DNA from: Roseiarcus sp963832305
Lineage (GTDB): Bacteria; Pseudomonadota; Alphaproteobacteria; Rhizobiales; Beijerinckiaceae
Assembly (NCBI GenBank): GCA_963832305.1
Contig: CAWHTU010000018.1
Span: 372,001 to 436,000, forward strand
Direction of reading: 5' to 3'
Length of the DNA stretch: 64,000 nt
How positions within the stretch are numbered: position 1 is the stretch's first letter; each line of letters starts with the position of its first letter. Both the position numbers and the translations under genes were made by a program. This document shows, in pieces, positions 1 to 8,102 of this stretch. Under the pieces are notes generated by a model that saw only the letters and a list, made by a program, of their open reading frames with translations, did not search any database and had not been told where the DNA came from.

Positions 1-758
1 CGGGGCGCGCCCCGAGCCTCTCCGGTGGCGAAGATCATCAGCGTGTCGGAGGTCGAGGTGTCGCTGTCGACGGTAATCGCGTTGAACGAGCGGTCGACCG
101 ATTTCGACAGCATCGCCTGCAGCGCGCCGGGCGCGATCGCCGCATCGGTGAAGACGTAGGCCAGCATGGTCGCCATGTCGGGCGCGATCATGCCCGCGCC
201 CTTGGCGATGCCGTTGATCACGACCTCGGCGTCGCCGACCTTGACCCGCGCGGTCGCGATCTTCGGATAGGTGTCGGTGGTCATGATCGCCTTGGCGGCG
301 CCAAGGAGCCCATCGGCCTTCGCCTCCGCGACCAGCGCGCCGATCACGCGGGCGATGCGCGTCCCGTCGAGCGGCTCGCCGATGACGCCGGTCGAGGCCA
401 TGAAGATTTCGCTCGTGTGGGCGCCGATCGCCTTCGCGGCGGCCTCCGCGACATGGGCGACCGCGGCCGCGCCGACGCCGCCGGTGAAGGCGTTGGCGTT
501 GCCGGAATTGACGATCAGCGCGCGCGCCGACCCGCGGGCGAGATGGGCGCGGCACCAGTCGACCGGGGCCGAGGGGCATTTGGACCGGGTGAACACGCCC
601 GCGACCGCCGCGGGGCGATCGAAGAGCGCCAGCATGACGTCGGTTCGCCCCGCGTAGCGCACCCCCGCTTCGACGGTCGCGAAGCGCACGCCGGCGATCG
701 GGGGCAGGGCGGGATAGGTCTTCGGCGCGAGCGGCGAGAGCGGAGCGGGGGCGGCCAT
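1..758 (-). CDS. argJ: Glutamate N-acetyltransferase / amino-acid acetyltransferase (ArgJ), C-terminal part cut by window edge
   Basis: Reading the minus strand from the ATG at 758 gives 252 codons of ArgJ before the window ends. ArgJ moves the acetyl group from N-acetylornithine to glutamate in cyclic arginine biosynthesis and also makes N-acetylglutamate; it is cytosolic. The self-cleavage segment is visible as KGAGMIAPDMAT, with the nucleophilic Thr at about residue 197, and it is followed by SFNAITVDSDTSTSDT, a conserved stretch of the beta chain. Family members are about 400 residues, so roughly 150 are missing beyond the edge. The isomerase gene lies upstream in the same orientation, 67 bp away across a perfect palindrome. 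Identification is secure. Confidence 0.95.
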   Translation of the reverse strand, partial: MAAPAPLSPLAPKTYPALPPIAGVRFATVEAGVRYAGRTDVMLALFDRPAAVAGVFTRSKCPSAPVDWCRAHLARGSARALIVNSGNANAFTGGVGAAAVAHVAEAAAKAIGAHTSEIFMASTGVIGEPLDGTRIARVIGALVAEAKADGLLGAAKAIMTTDTYPKIATARVKVGDAEVVINGIAKGAGMIAPDMATMLAYVFTDAAIAPGALQAMLSKSVDRSFNAITVDSDTSTSDTLMIFATGEARGAP

Positions 759-781
759 GGACGATTCCGAAACAACAACCG

Positions 782-803
782 GAGCGGGCCGGCCGGCCCG
801 CTC
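782..803. repeat. Perfect 22-bp palindrome between the isomerase gene and argJ
   Basis: The sequence GAGCGGGCCGG followed directly by its reverse complement CCGGCCCGCTC fills the gap between two minus-strand genes. It could act as an attenuating hairpin in the transcript. No T-run follows on the minus strand, so it is not a classical intrinsic terminator. Confidence 0.5.
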
Positions 804-825
804 TCGCGAAGGCCAAACCTTCCCG

Positions 826-1752
826 TCAGGGCGTCTTGGGCTTGTCGGCGGGGGCGGGGGCAGGAGCCGGGGCGGGGGCTTCTTTGCCCGGATCGGCCGC
901 CTGGGCTTGCGGCGGCAGCGGCTTGCCGTCGGCGTCGAAGAACTCGATCTTGGCCGCGCTGTGGAGCTGCGCGACCGCGTCGCTCTCCGCCTTCTGGGCG
1001 ACGTAGCGCGCCGCCTGGTCCTTGATCTGCTCGAAGGGCGGGAAGCTCTTGGTGCGCGTATCCTCGATCTTGATGATGTGCCAGCCGAACTGCGTCTTGA
1101 TCGGCTCCGACACTTCGCCCTTCTTCAGCTTGAACGCCGCCTCGGAGAATTCCGGCACCATGCGGTCCTTGGTGAACCAGCCGAGGTCGCCGCCGTCGCC
1201 GGACGGGTCCTTGGAAAGCTCGGTCGCCACCTTGGCGAAGTCCTCGCCGCCCTTGACCCGGGCGAGCGCCGCCTTCGCCTCCTCCTCGGTCGGAAGCAGG
1301 ATGTGGCGGGCGTGAATTTCCTCTTGCGGCGGCTCCGCCTTCGCGGCCTCGTCATAGGCCTTGCGCTCCGCCTCCTCGGTCGTCGCCGCCTTGGCGACGG
1401 AGCCGAGCAATTGCTCCATCGCCAGCTTCTCGCGATAATAGTCGAGCTTGCGTTCGAACTCAGGCGTCGAGGTGAGCTTATCGGCCTCGGCCTTCTTGGC
1501 CGCGAGCTTGAGGTCGATGAGATAGTCGAGGACGTATTTCTGCCGCGCCGCGCCTTCGAGCTTCTGCGGCAGGCCGGGGCCGATGTCGGCCATCGCGTCC
1601 GCGACGTCCTGCTCGGTGATCGGCTCGCCGTCGACTTTCGCCAGCACCTTCGGGTCGGCCGAAGCGGGGCCGGCGAAACTGAAAGCCGCGCCGAGCCCAA
1701 GCGCGAACGCGAGAGCGGCCGTGCGCGGGCGCGCGGAAAAGATGATTGTCAT
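826..1752 (-). CDS. Periplasmic parvulin-type peptidyl-prolyl cis-trans isomerase
   Basis: The 308-residue product starts with a basic segment and a hydrophobic signal peptide ending near PASADP, so it should be exported. An N-terminal SurA_N-like helical region follows (ITEQDV..., about residues 35-125), then a rotamase domain at about 147-240 with the typical patterns HARHILL, GGDLGWF and FGWHIIKI. A Pro/Ala-rich tail ends the protein. Such proteins (PrsA, SurA, PpiD relatives) catalyse prolyl isomerisation or chaperone folding of exported proteins. The minus-strand sequence ACTCCCC just before the ATG is not a clear ribosome site. The neighbouring argJ is unrelated in function. Which member of the family this is cannot be decided from sequence alone. 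Confidence 0.9.
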   Translation of the reverse strand: MTIIFSARPRTAALAFALGLGAAFSFAGPASADPKVLAKVDGEPITEQDVADAMADIGPGLPQKLEGAARQKYVLDYLIDLKLAAKKAEADKLTSTPEFERKLDYYREKLAMEQLLGSVAKAATTEEAERKAYDEAAKAEPPQEEIHARHILLPTEEEAKAALARVKGGEDFAKVATELSKDPSGDGGDLGWFTKDRMVPEFSEAAFKLKKGEVSEPIKTQFGWHIIKIEDTRTKSFPPFEQIKDQAARYVAQKAESDAVAQLHSAAKIEFFDADGKPLPPQAQAADPGKEAPAPAPAPAPADKPKTP

Positions 1753-1974
1753 GGGGACTCCTTTGGGCGGGCGGAACGCTGGCCGCCGGTGACTTTGGTC
1801 TGCTTGAGGCGGCTATAGAGGGATTTGGGCGACATTGCGAGGGAAAGGAGGGATCAATTAGAGCAAAAAACGCGCGCCCCCCGGCCCTTTCTCGGGCCGC
1901 CGTCCGCCCCTCCGGCGTCCCGCCCGCGCTCGACGGACGGTCGTGTTCGGCGCCCGCCAGGCGCCACTTTTCCC

Positions 1975-2002
1975 TTGACAAGCGCCTCCAACGCTCTACA
2001 TC
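1975..2002 (+). promoter_or_regulatory. Candidate sigma-70 promoter for the rpsM-rpsK-rpoA-rplQ block
   Basis: A consensus TTGACA (1975-1980) is followed after 16 bp by TACATC (1997-2002), 172 bp upstream of rpsM. A promoter here makes sense because the upstream genes run on the opposite strand, so this block cannot be read from an upstream ribosomal operon. Confidence 0.4.
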
Positions 2003-2173
2003 GCCTTCATCCTGAAGCCGTTCTGGGTCCCCGCGCCGTCTTCGAGCGTGTGGGACTTTTTGCGTTCTCACGGATTCTCGACATGGGCCGGCCTCCACCG
2101 GACGTCGAGACGGACAGTCCCGCGGCGCTCGGCCTGGTCGTCGAACCGCCGCCGAAATGGAGCGTTTACGCGA

Positions 2174-2542
2174 ATGGCTCGCATAGCAGGCGTCAATATT
2201 CCAACCAACAAGCGCGTCGTGATCGCGCTCCAATATATCCATGGGATCGGGCCGACGAAGGCCGAAGAGATCGTCGAGAAGGTGCATATCCCCCCCGAGC
2301 GGCGGGTCGCCCAGTTGACGGACGCCGAAGTGATGCAGATCCGCGAAACGATCGACCGCGACTACATGGTGGAGGGTGACCTTCGCCGCGAAGTCGCGAT
2401 CAACATCAAGCGCCTGATGGACCTGGGCGCGTATCGGGGGCTGCGCCATCGCAAGCAATTGCCGGTGCGCGGCCAGCGCACTCACACCAACGCCCGCACC
2501 CGCAAGGGGAAGGCGAAGCCCATCGCCGGCAAGAAGAAGTGA
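2174..2542 (+). CDS. rpsM: 30S ribosomal protein S13
   Basis: The product is 122 residues, the usual S13 length, beginning MARIAGVNIP and ending with the basic KGKAKPIAGKKK tail. S13 sits in the 30S head, contacts the A- and P-site tRNAs and bridges to the 50S subunit. An upstream in-frame extension exists, but the conserved S13 N-terminus fixes the start at the ATG at 2174. It opens the block rpsM-rpsK-rpoA-rplQ. The usual upstream partners secY and adk are absent; minus-strand genes lie there instead. Confidence 0.98.
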   Translation: MARIAGVNIPTNKRVVIALQYIHGIGPTKAEEIVEKVHIPPERRVAQLTDAEVMQIRETIDRDYMVEGDLRREVAINIKRLMDLGAYRGLRHRKQLPVRGQRTHTNARTRKGKAKPIAGKKK

Positions 2543-2610
2543 TCGCCGTTTCGTTTTAACCCATTTCAAGCAGGCCGCGCTTCTTCGAGGCGCGATCGAA
2601 GGACAAGCTC

Positions 2611-3000
2611 ATGGCAAAAGAAGCGACCCGCGTCCGCCGTCGCGAACGCAAGAACATCGTATCCGGCGTCGCCCACGTGAACTCGACGTTCAACAACACG
2701 ATGATCACCATCACCGACGCGCAAGGCAACACGATCTCGTGGTCGTCCGCCGGCACCATGGGTTTCAAGGGGTCGCGCAAGTCGACCCCTTTCGCGGCCC
2801 AGATCGCGGCCGAGGACGCAGTCCGCAAGGCCTCCGAGCATGGCATGCGCACGCTCGAGGTCGAGGTCTCCGGGCCGGGTTCAGGCCGCGAATCGGCGCT
2901 GCGGGCGATCCAGGCGGCCGGCTTCAATGTCACCTCGATTCGCGACGTCACGCCAATCCCGCACAACGGCTGCCGCCCGCGCAAGCGTCGCCGCGTCTGA
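2611..3000 (+). CDS. rpsK: 30S ribosomal protein S11
   Basis: The 129-residue product has the S11 hallmarks NSTFNNTMITITD and the C-terminal TPIPHNGCRPRKRRRV. S11 lines the platform of the small subunit near the E site and the mRNA exit channel. The gene starts 68 bp after rpsM on the same strand and is followed by rpoA, the standard order. Length and both ends match the family. Confidence 0.98.
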   Translation: MAKEATRVRRRERKNIVSGVAHVNSTFNNTMITITDAQGNTISWSSAGTMGFKGSRKSTPFAAQIAAEDAVRKASEHGMRTLEVEVSGPGSGRESALRAIQAAGFNVTSIRDVTPIPHNGCRPRKRRRV

Positions 3001-3063
3001 CCCGAGCGAGCCCGTCGCTTTGAGCCGCGCTGCTCGCATCCGTCGAAAGAGAAGGCCAATCCC

Positions 3064-4080
3064 GTGATCCAGAAGAACTGGCAAGAACTCATCAAGCCGA
3101 AGAAGCTCGACATCGTCCTCAGCGAAGCCTCGCGGAGGGTCGCGACCGTCGTCGCCGAGCCGCTCGAACGCGGCTTCGGCCAGACGCTCGGCAACTCGCT
3201 CCGCCGGGTGCTGCTGTCGTCGCTCCAGGGCGCGGCGATCACCTCGATTCACATCGACGGCGTGCTGCACGAATTCTCGTCGATCCCGGGCGTGCGCGAG
3301 GACGTCGTCGACATCGTGCTCAACGTCAAGGACATCGCGGTCAAGATGCAGGGCGACGGCGTCAAGCGCCTGGTGCTCAAGCGCAAGGGGCCCGGCGCGG
3401 TCACCGCGGGCGACATCCAGACGACCGGTGACATCCAGATCCTCAACCCGAACCTCGTCATCTGCACCCTCGACGAGGGCGCGGACCTTCGGATCGAATT
3501 CACGGTGACGACCGGCAAGGGCTACGTGCCGGCCGACCGCAACCGGGCCGAGGATTCGCCGATCGGGCTTTTGCCGATCGACAGCATGTTCTCGCCGGTG
3601 AAGAAGGTTTCCTACCGGGTCGAAGCCACCCGCGAGGGCCAGGACCTCGACAAGGACAAGCTGACGATGACGATCGAGACCAATGGCGCAATGTCGCCTG
3701 AGGACGCGCTCGCCTATGCCGCCCGCATCCTCCAGGACCAGCTCGCGGTGTTCGTCAACTTCGAGGAGCCGCGCCGCGAGGAGGCCCAGCACGCCATCCC
3801 CGAGCTCGCCTTCAATCCGGCGCTGTTGAAGAAGGTCGACGAGCTCGAGCTCTCCGTCCGCTCCGCCAATTGCCTCAAGAACGACAACATCACCTATATC
3901 GGCGACCTCATCCAGAAGACCGAGGGCGAGATGCTGCGGACGCCGAATTTCGGCCGCAAGTCGCTCAACGAGATCAAGGAAGTGCTGGCGCAAATGGGCC
4001 TGCACCTCGGCATGGAGGTCCAGGGCTGGCCGCCGGAAAACATCGAGGACCTCGCCAAGCGGTTCGAGGAGCACTACTGA
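3064..4080 (+). CDS. rpoA: DNA-directed RNA polymerase subunit alpha (GTG start)
   Basis: The 338-residue protein begins with GTG (codon 3064) and reads MIQKNWQELIKPKKLDIV, the typical alphaproteobacterial RpoA N-terminus. The N-terminal dimerisation domain carries RGFGQTLGNSLRRVLLSS. The C-terminal domain (about residues 250-325), with NCLKNDNITYIGDL and LNEIKEVL, binds UP elements and activators. RpoA nucleates assembly of RNA polymerase. It follows rpsK by 63 bp. It is full length and free of anomalies. Confidence 0.98.
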   Translation: MIQKNWQELIKPKKLDIVLSEASRRVATVVAEPLERGFGQTLGNSLRRVLLSSLQGAAITSIHIDGVLHEFSSIPGVREDVVDIVLNVKDIAVKMQGDGVKRLVLKRKGPGAVTAGDIQTTGDIQILNPNLVICTLDEGADLRIEFTVTTGKGYVPADRNRAEDSPIGLLPIDSMFSPVKKVSYRVEATREGQDLDKDKLTMTIETNGAMSPEDALAYAARILQDQLAVFVNFEEPRREEAQHAIPELAFNPALLKKVDELELSVRSANCLKNDNITYIGDLIQKTEGEMLRTPNFGRKSLNEIKEVLAQMGLHLGMEVQGWPPENIEDLAKRFEEHY

Positions 4081-4082
4081 GC

Positions 4083-4210
4083 CCTTCCCTTCTCCCCGCC
4101 TGCGGGGAGAAGGTGGCCGACGAAGTCGGCCGGATGAGGGGCCGCGCGAATCTCGATCGTTGGCGCAGCCCCTCACCCCAGCCCTCTCCCCGCTAGCGGG
4201 GAGAGGGGGC
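4083..4210. repeat. Pair of intergenic palindromes between rpoA and rplQ
   Basis: Two strong hairpins are visible: an 11-bp stem CTTCTCCCCGC / GCGGGGAGAAG at 4089-4112 and a perfect 26-bp palindrome centred on CCGCTAGCGG at 4182-4207. Between them, GGATGAGGGG (near 4132-4141) faces CCCCTCACC (near 4169-4177), so the whole unit can fold into a branched structure. Units of this composition are common dispersed repeats in Hyphomicrobiales genomes. A decayed relative lies at 29024-29160. Its position inside the operon may affect rplQ mRNA level or stability. Confidence 0.7.
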
Positions 4211-4266
4211 AACGATGATCGGCCGTTCCTTGGCACGGCGGCCGAAGACCCGAGAAGGAGAACGCC

Positions 4267-4677
4267 ATGTATCACGGTCGCGCCAAGCGGCGCTTCAATC
4301 GCACCGCCGAGCATCGTCAGGCGATGTTCGCCAATATGGCTCAGGCGCTCATCAAGCACGAGCAGATCACGACCACCCTGCCGAAGGCCAAAGATCTTCG
4401 CCCGGTGGTCGAAAAGCTGGTGACGCTCGGCAAGAAGGGCGACCTCCATGCCCGCCGGATCGCCATTTCGCGCCTGCGCGACGCGGAACTGGTCAAGAAG
4501 CTCATCGACGTGCTCGGGCCGCGCTACAAGGATCGCAATGGCGGCTATACGCGCATCATGAAGGCTGGATTCCGGCCCGGCGACAACGCCGCCATGGCGG
4601 TGATCGAATTTGTCGATCGCGACATCGAGGCCAAGGGTAAGGATTCAGGCCAGGCCCAGGCCGCGAACGCGAGCTGA
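4267..4677 (+). CDS. rplQ: 50S ribosomal protein L17
   Basis: The 136-residue product starts MYHGRAKRRFNRTAEHRQAM, close to the canonical L17 N-terminus, and contains GPRYKDRNGGYTRIMK and the conserved end of the fold. L17 lies near the peptide exit tunnel of the 50S subunit. AGAAGGAGAACGCC just upstream supplies a good ribosome-binding site. It closes the rpsM operon; the gap to rpoA is enlarged by an inserted palindromic repeat. Confidence 0.98.
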   Translation: MYHGRAKRRFNRTAEHRQAMFANMAQALIKHEQITTTLPKAKDLRPVVEKLVTLGKKGDLHARRIAISRLRDAELVKKLIDVLGPRYKDRNGGYTRIMKAGFRPGDNAAMAVIEFVDRDIEAKGKDSGQAQAANAS

Positions 4678-4683
4678 ACGGCG

Positions 4684-4707
4684 CGCAATTCAGCCAAGCG
4701 AATTGCG
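4684..4707 (+). terminator. Hairpin after rplQ, possible transcription end
   Basis: CGCAATTC and GAATTGCG form an 8-bp perfect stem with an 8-nt loop, 6 bp after the rplQ stop codon. A second G/C-rich inverted repeat (CGGCCG...CGGCCG) follows at once. There is no T-run, so Rho-independent function is uncertain. Confidence 0.35.
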
Positions 4708-4869
4708 GATCGCGGCCGGAGTCGCGGCCGATATCGATGGATCGCGGGACGAGGTCCAAACTCGGTCGTGTGCTTTGCGCACAGTGACCGCTGGGCGCCA
4801 AATGCGTGCGTTCCCAAACCAAGGCGTGAATGGGTGCGGGAACGCCGCTTGGCGGACTTGGCCTGACGT

Positions 4870-5340
4870 TTATTTTGTTGGCTCAGCAGTGTCCTTTACC
4901 GTTAGCCAATTTTTGTCGGCGCGGCTTATGTTTTCACTTTCATTCTTGCGCCATTCAGTCGTCCAGTATTTCGTGTGATTAATATACAGTTTACCGTTGA
5001 CGATGGTAAAAGCCTCTGGATCGACTATGTCTTTGTGGCCGCTCTCGTATGCAACGCCCATGGCGCAATGCCCATCGTATTGAGCCGCATATTTTTCTGG
5101 ATTCGCGAGGAAGAGATCGAGATCCTGTTTGTTAGCAAATTGCCAGCGCGCATCATGCCACACGGTCTGATAATCAAGACTACCGGGAACTGCTTTTCCG
5201 ACAGTAAAATACGCAACAGTATCGTAACCGCCAATTGCCAATCTTGGTGTTCCGCTCATGTCTGGCGCTGTATCAGCAAAAGCTGGTAAAGCGAACATCG
5301 CGAACGTTAGCACGGCAAGCGTCTTATTGGTCATGTTCAT
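4870..5340 (-). CDS. Exported YHS-domain protein, low-GC gene
   Basis: The 156-residue product starts at the ATG at 5340, preceded by GGAGCAGGAAA; this start gives a clean signal peptide (TLAVLTFAMFALPAFA). The mature part is a YHS-type domain with GGYDTVAYF, then WQFANKQDLDLFLANPEKY and a single Cys in DGHCAMGVA. YHS domains are small, often metal-associated modules found in copper ATPases and in stand-alone periplasmic proteins; the ligand here is unknown. GC content is clearly lower than around it (about 43 percent in 4981-5040), which suggests transfer from elsewhere. No partner gene is adjacent. Confidence 0.8.
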   Translation of the reverse strand: MNMTNKTLAVLTFAMFALPAFADTAPDMSGTPRLAIGGYDTVAYFTVGKAVPGSLDYQTVWHDARWQFANKQDLDLFLANPEKYAAQYDGHCAMGVAYESGHKDIVDPEAFTIVNGKLYINHTKYWTTEWRKNESENISRADKNWLTVKDTAEPTK

Positions 5341-5642
5341 TTTCCTGCTCCATGTAGATTCGACGTCAGACACAAACCAAAGGTCTAGACTAGGCAATTC
5401 GTTCAGGGCATTTATCATATCCGTCTGCGCAACCGGTGACGCAATCGCCTCCAGGGGCGCCACTATTGTTGCGCAACGCGATAGAGACTGCTGATAGACT
5501 CAGTTTCGCCCATGACGCGTCGTTGAGATATGTGCCGCGGACCGCCCGCCGCGCGCATCACCCGAACGGGTGAAATCGGACCATTGGTCCTGTCTCTCCG
5601 CCGGCTGAGGTGCTAGCTTCGTTTCCTCGCTGAGCAGCCGCC
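5341..5642. other. Divergent intergenic region, no gene seen
   Basis: This 302-bp stretch separates the minus-strand YHS gene from the plus-strand LuxR-type gene and should hold promoters for both. I see no strong paired -35/-10 elements, RNA gene or convincing reading frame. Confidence 0.5.
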
Positions 5643-6767
5643 ATGCCTCTGAGTGAAGGAACCGAGCGCGCCCTTGAGGCTTGCTCTGATGCGATCCTCG
5701 CCCCGACGCGATGGGCGTCGGCCCTGCAATCGCTCGCCGAATCATTCGGCGCGGCCAGTTGCCACATTTTTGAACACGATCGTGAAAACTCTCCCGCGCC
5801 GGCGCCGATGTCCGACGGGCACGTGGCGTTTGCCGATCGCTGGGCGCGCAATCAAGCACACGCTCCCGACCCGCACATCGGACCGTACCTTCAAAAATGT
5901 ACGTCATTCATAAGGGCGGGTCGGGTTTCAGCGCTCGAACACGACCTCTCGACCGAGGAAGAACGCAGAACACTGCCCTATTTCGAGGAGACAGCGCGTC
6001 CCGAGGGGCGCGAATGGCTTGCAATTGGCTTTTTCTCGGTCGGGGGTGGCGATTGGTGCCTGCCCCTCTTTCGTGGAGCCGATCGCGGTCCGTTCACGCC
6101 GGAAGACGCGCGACGCGTTGGCTCAGTTGGACCCTACATCGCCAAAATCGTCAGACTGGCCCAAAAGTTTGCTGCGTTCGATGTCACGTCAAAACTCTCG
6201 GCGCTGGAGCGAGTGAACTCCGCTGCCGTCGTCATCGATGCGACCGGCCGCGCAACGCAAATGAATCTGCCGGCGCAAAATCTGCTTGGCGGGGACTTCA
6301 ACCTCGTCCGGGGTCGTCCGGCGGCCCACGATCCCGCCAGCAACCGCCGATTGCAGCAGCTGGTTTCATCAGCCCTGCATACGGCGCCCGGCGACGCTCA
6401 GTCCTATCCTCCGATCGTCGTCGATCGCGACGAAGCGCCCTGGCTTTTGGTCGAGGCAATGCCGGTCACGGCGTTCGGCAGCGATTTGTTCAGTTCGGGT
6501 CGCGTGATCCTTCTCTTGACCGACCTGAGGTCACCGCGGCAACCCAATTCGACGCACCTTTGCGCTGCGTTTGGTCTGACCGCGGGCGAGGCCAGGTTGG
6601 CTGCAAGCGTGGCTTCTGGCGTGGGCGTCGATGGGGCGGCGGCTTCGCTAGGAGTGAGTCGTGAGACAGCCCGGACGCAGCTAAAAGCGGTGTTCGCCAA
6701 AACAAACACCAGCCGCCAAGCCGAATTGGCCGGACTCCTCGCTCGTCTTCGACCTTCAGAGGCATAA
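5643..6767 (+). CDS. LuxR-family transcriptional regulator
   Basis: The 374-residue protein ends with a LuxR-type helix-turn-helix (about residues 305-365). LTAGEARLAASVASG is followed by LGVSRETARTQLKAVFAKT, matching the GerE/LuxR pattern in which the second helix reads DNA. The N-terminal 300 residues hold two possible sensory modules, the second around AAVVIDATGRATQMNLPAQ resembling a PAS fold. No autoinducer synthase lies nearby, so an acyl-homoserine-lactone role is not supported. Such orphan regulators are frequent in this order. The ATG at 5643 gives the expected start; the target genes are unknown. Confidence 0.85.
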   Translation: MPLSEGTERALEACSDAILAPTRWASALQSLAESFGAASCHIFEHDRENSPAPAPMSDGHVAFADRWARNQAHAPDPHIGPYLQKCTSFIRAGRVSALEHDLSTEEERRTLPYFEETARPEGREWLAIGFFSVGGGDWCLPLFRGADRGPFTPEDARRVGSVGPYIAKIVRLAQKFAAFDVTSKLSALERVNSAAVVIDATGRATQMNLPAQNLLGGDFNLVRGRPAAHDPASNRRLQQLVSSALHTAPGDAQSYPPIVVDRDEAPWLLVEAMPVTAFGSDLFSSGRVILLLTDLRSPRQPNSTHLCAAFGLTAGEARLAASVASGVGVDGAAASLGVSRETARTQLKAVFAKTNTSRQAELAGLLARLRPSEA

Positions 6768-7141
6768 ATCCAGGGTCGCCTCCTTCAATTGTTTCCAGGG
6801 CGCGCCGCGCTACCGCCGATAACGCAGCGCCTCCACCAGAAGGGCGGAAGGACCTCCGCGACATCGAACAGGCTGCCGCGAACATCGAGATTGTGGGTGA
6901 GCGCTATGCGCCGGCGCAACTGGCCATGGTCGGACGCGAGGCGCCGCTGGCCGGGAACGGCCAGGCTCACCAGCCCGCCCGGTCTTGACAGTCGGGAACC
7001 TTTCTCACAGGTTCCGATCGGAAGAGGTTACGCCAAGGAAATCGCCGGGCGGGCGAAGCGAAGCCAGCCGGCGATCGAGGCGTTTCCGCCCGGGGCGACG
7101 ACGTCGCGGGCGACAGAACGGACTATTCTCGGGCGCCAATC
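6768..7141. other. 374-bp region without an assignable gene
   Basis: Nothing convincing is seen. One plus-strand frame is open from about 6779 to the TGA near 6986 and contains peptide-like sequence (NIEIVGERYAPAQLAMVG), but it has no start codon and I cannot match it to a family, so it may be a decayed gene end. Confidence 0.4.
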
Positions 7142-7657
7142 ATGGTCAGTAGCGTTCAGGAGCACGCGGTCGCGACGCAGACCAGCGCCAAGCCGCCGAG
7201 CGACGATCTGATCCAGCGCGAGATCAAATATTTCCGGGACTTCTCCGCCATCTATACCGACGCCATTCGCTCGAGCGATTTCAAGGCCAATATTGCTCTT
7301 CTGTTCCTGCCGCTCCTGATGGTGCCGATCCTGAGCGCGCACGAACGCGGCCTCGAGGGTGTTCCCCTTTGGGTGGTCCTTGCGCCCTTCCTCGCCGCCT
7401 ATTTCTTTCTGATCCTTGCGATATTTCCCCGATACTTCCGGTCGGAGAAAAGTTCGTTCCACCTGTCGCGGACAGCCGGACCGCATCACTTCGTCTTCAC
7501 TCACGATCCGGCGGTGGAGCTCGACGAGGTCAGACATCGCGTGGCGTTGTTGTCGCGCATCTTGTGGTGGAAGACCTTGTACCTGCGGCTCAGCCTCGGG
7601 ATTTGCCTCGTCGGCATTCCCATCTTCGGGATCGCCCTCGCTGTCCTCGGCATGTAG
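7142..7657 (+). CDS. Small two-helix membrane protein resembling Pycsar effectors
   Basis: The 171-residue product has a soluble N-terminal helix (IQREIKYFRDFSAIYTDAI), a hydrophobic hairpin at about residues 55-100 with FKANIALLFLPLLMVPI and VVLAPFLAAYFFLILAIF, a soluble segment, and a final helix (LRLSLGICLVGIPIFGIALAVL). The order of helix, membrane hairpin with K-A-N/S-I, then SRILWWKTLYLRL before the last segment recalls the Pycsar-effector transmembrane family, whose members damage the membrane on sensing cyclic UMP or CMP. No pyrimidine cyclase is adjacent, so a defence role is only inferred. The next gene encodes an unrelated protease. Confidence 0.55.
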   Translation: MVSSVQEHAVATQTSAKPPSDDLIQREIKYFRDFSAIYTDAIRSSDFKANIALLFLPLLMVPILSAHERGLEGVPLWVVLAPFLAAYFFLILAIFPRYFRSEKSSFHLSRTAGPHHFVFTHDPAVELDEVRHRVALLSRILWWKTLYLRLSLGICLVGIPIFGIALAVLGM

Positions 7658-8102
7658 ACAGGACGCGGATGGCGGCCGCGGCCGGCCGGCGCTTTTCGAT
7701 CGGGCCTCGTTGCGGCGATGGACGGAAAAAACGAAAACGTGACAATTTATTGAGATAATCAGAATGGCGTGCTATAAGCTGCGGTGGTCGGATGTGGAAT
7801 TGTCGCCAGCTTGGCGCGAACCTCGCGACGGGCCGCCGCGAACAGGAGCGTCAAGAGGCCGGACCCCGCTTTCAAAGCCTAAGCGCTTGGAGAACCTGAA
7901 TTTGCGGCAGAAAATGCAGTTTTGTTTCCCTTCCGCCGGACTCGGTTTTCCTTCCGCCCCGTCTTTGTTTTCCTTCCGCCGTTTCCTTTGATTCTCTTCC
8001 ATCGGCTTTGAAATCCTTCCGGCGCGCCGATCCGCGGCTGCTTTGCACGCGCCGCCACGCCGCCTATATCAGCCGCCGCATGACCAAGCCCGGAGGTCCC
8101 GC
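7658..8102. other. 445-bp intergenic region with pyrimidine-rich repeats
   Basis: No gene is seen. From 7921 to 7980 the motif TTTCCTTCCGCC recurs three times (first copy TTTCCCTTCCGCC), and GTTTCCTTTGATTC follows at 7981-7994. The reverse complement, with GGCGGAAGGAAAAC units, resembles motifs in two other intergenic regions (47169-47250 and 55180-55260). The Deg protease promoter must lie near the right end. Confidence 0.5.

Noticed and set aside
2881..4449. A 500-codon open frame antisense to rpoA, and similar long antisense frames opposite most genes
   Set aside because: In GC-rich DNA with G/C third positions the antisense frames stay open. Their products are Arg/Ala/Asp-rich, lack family features and run across intergenic repeats.
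6779..6988. Start-less open frame with NIEIVGERYAPAQLAMVG between the LuxR and Pycsar-like genes
   Set aside because: No start codon or ribosome site and no family I can name. It could be a decayed gene, but the evidence is too thin for a feature.
7917..7995. Three spaced copies of TTTCCTTCCGCC resembling a short CRISPR array
   Set aside because: The repeats are only 12-13 nt, imperfect, and the spacing is short and irregular. No cas gene is present.
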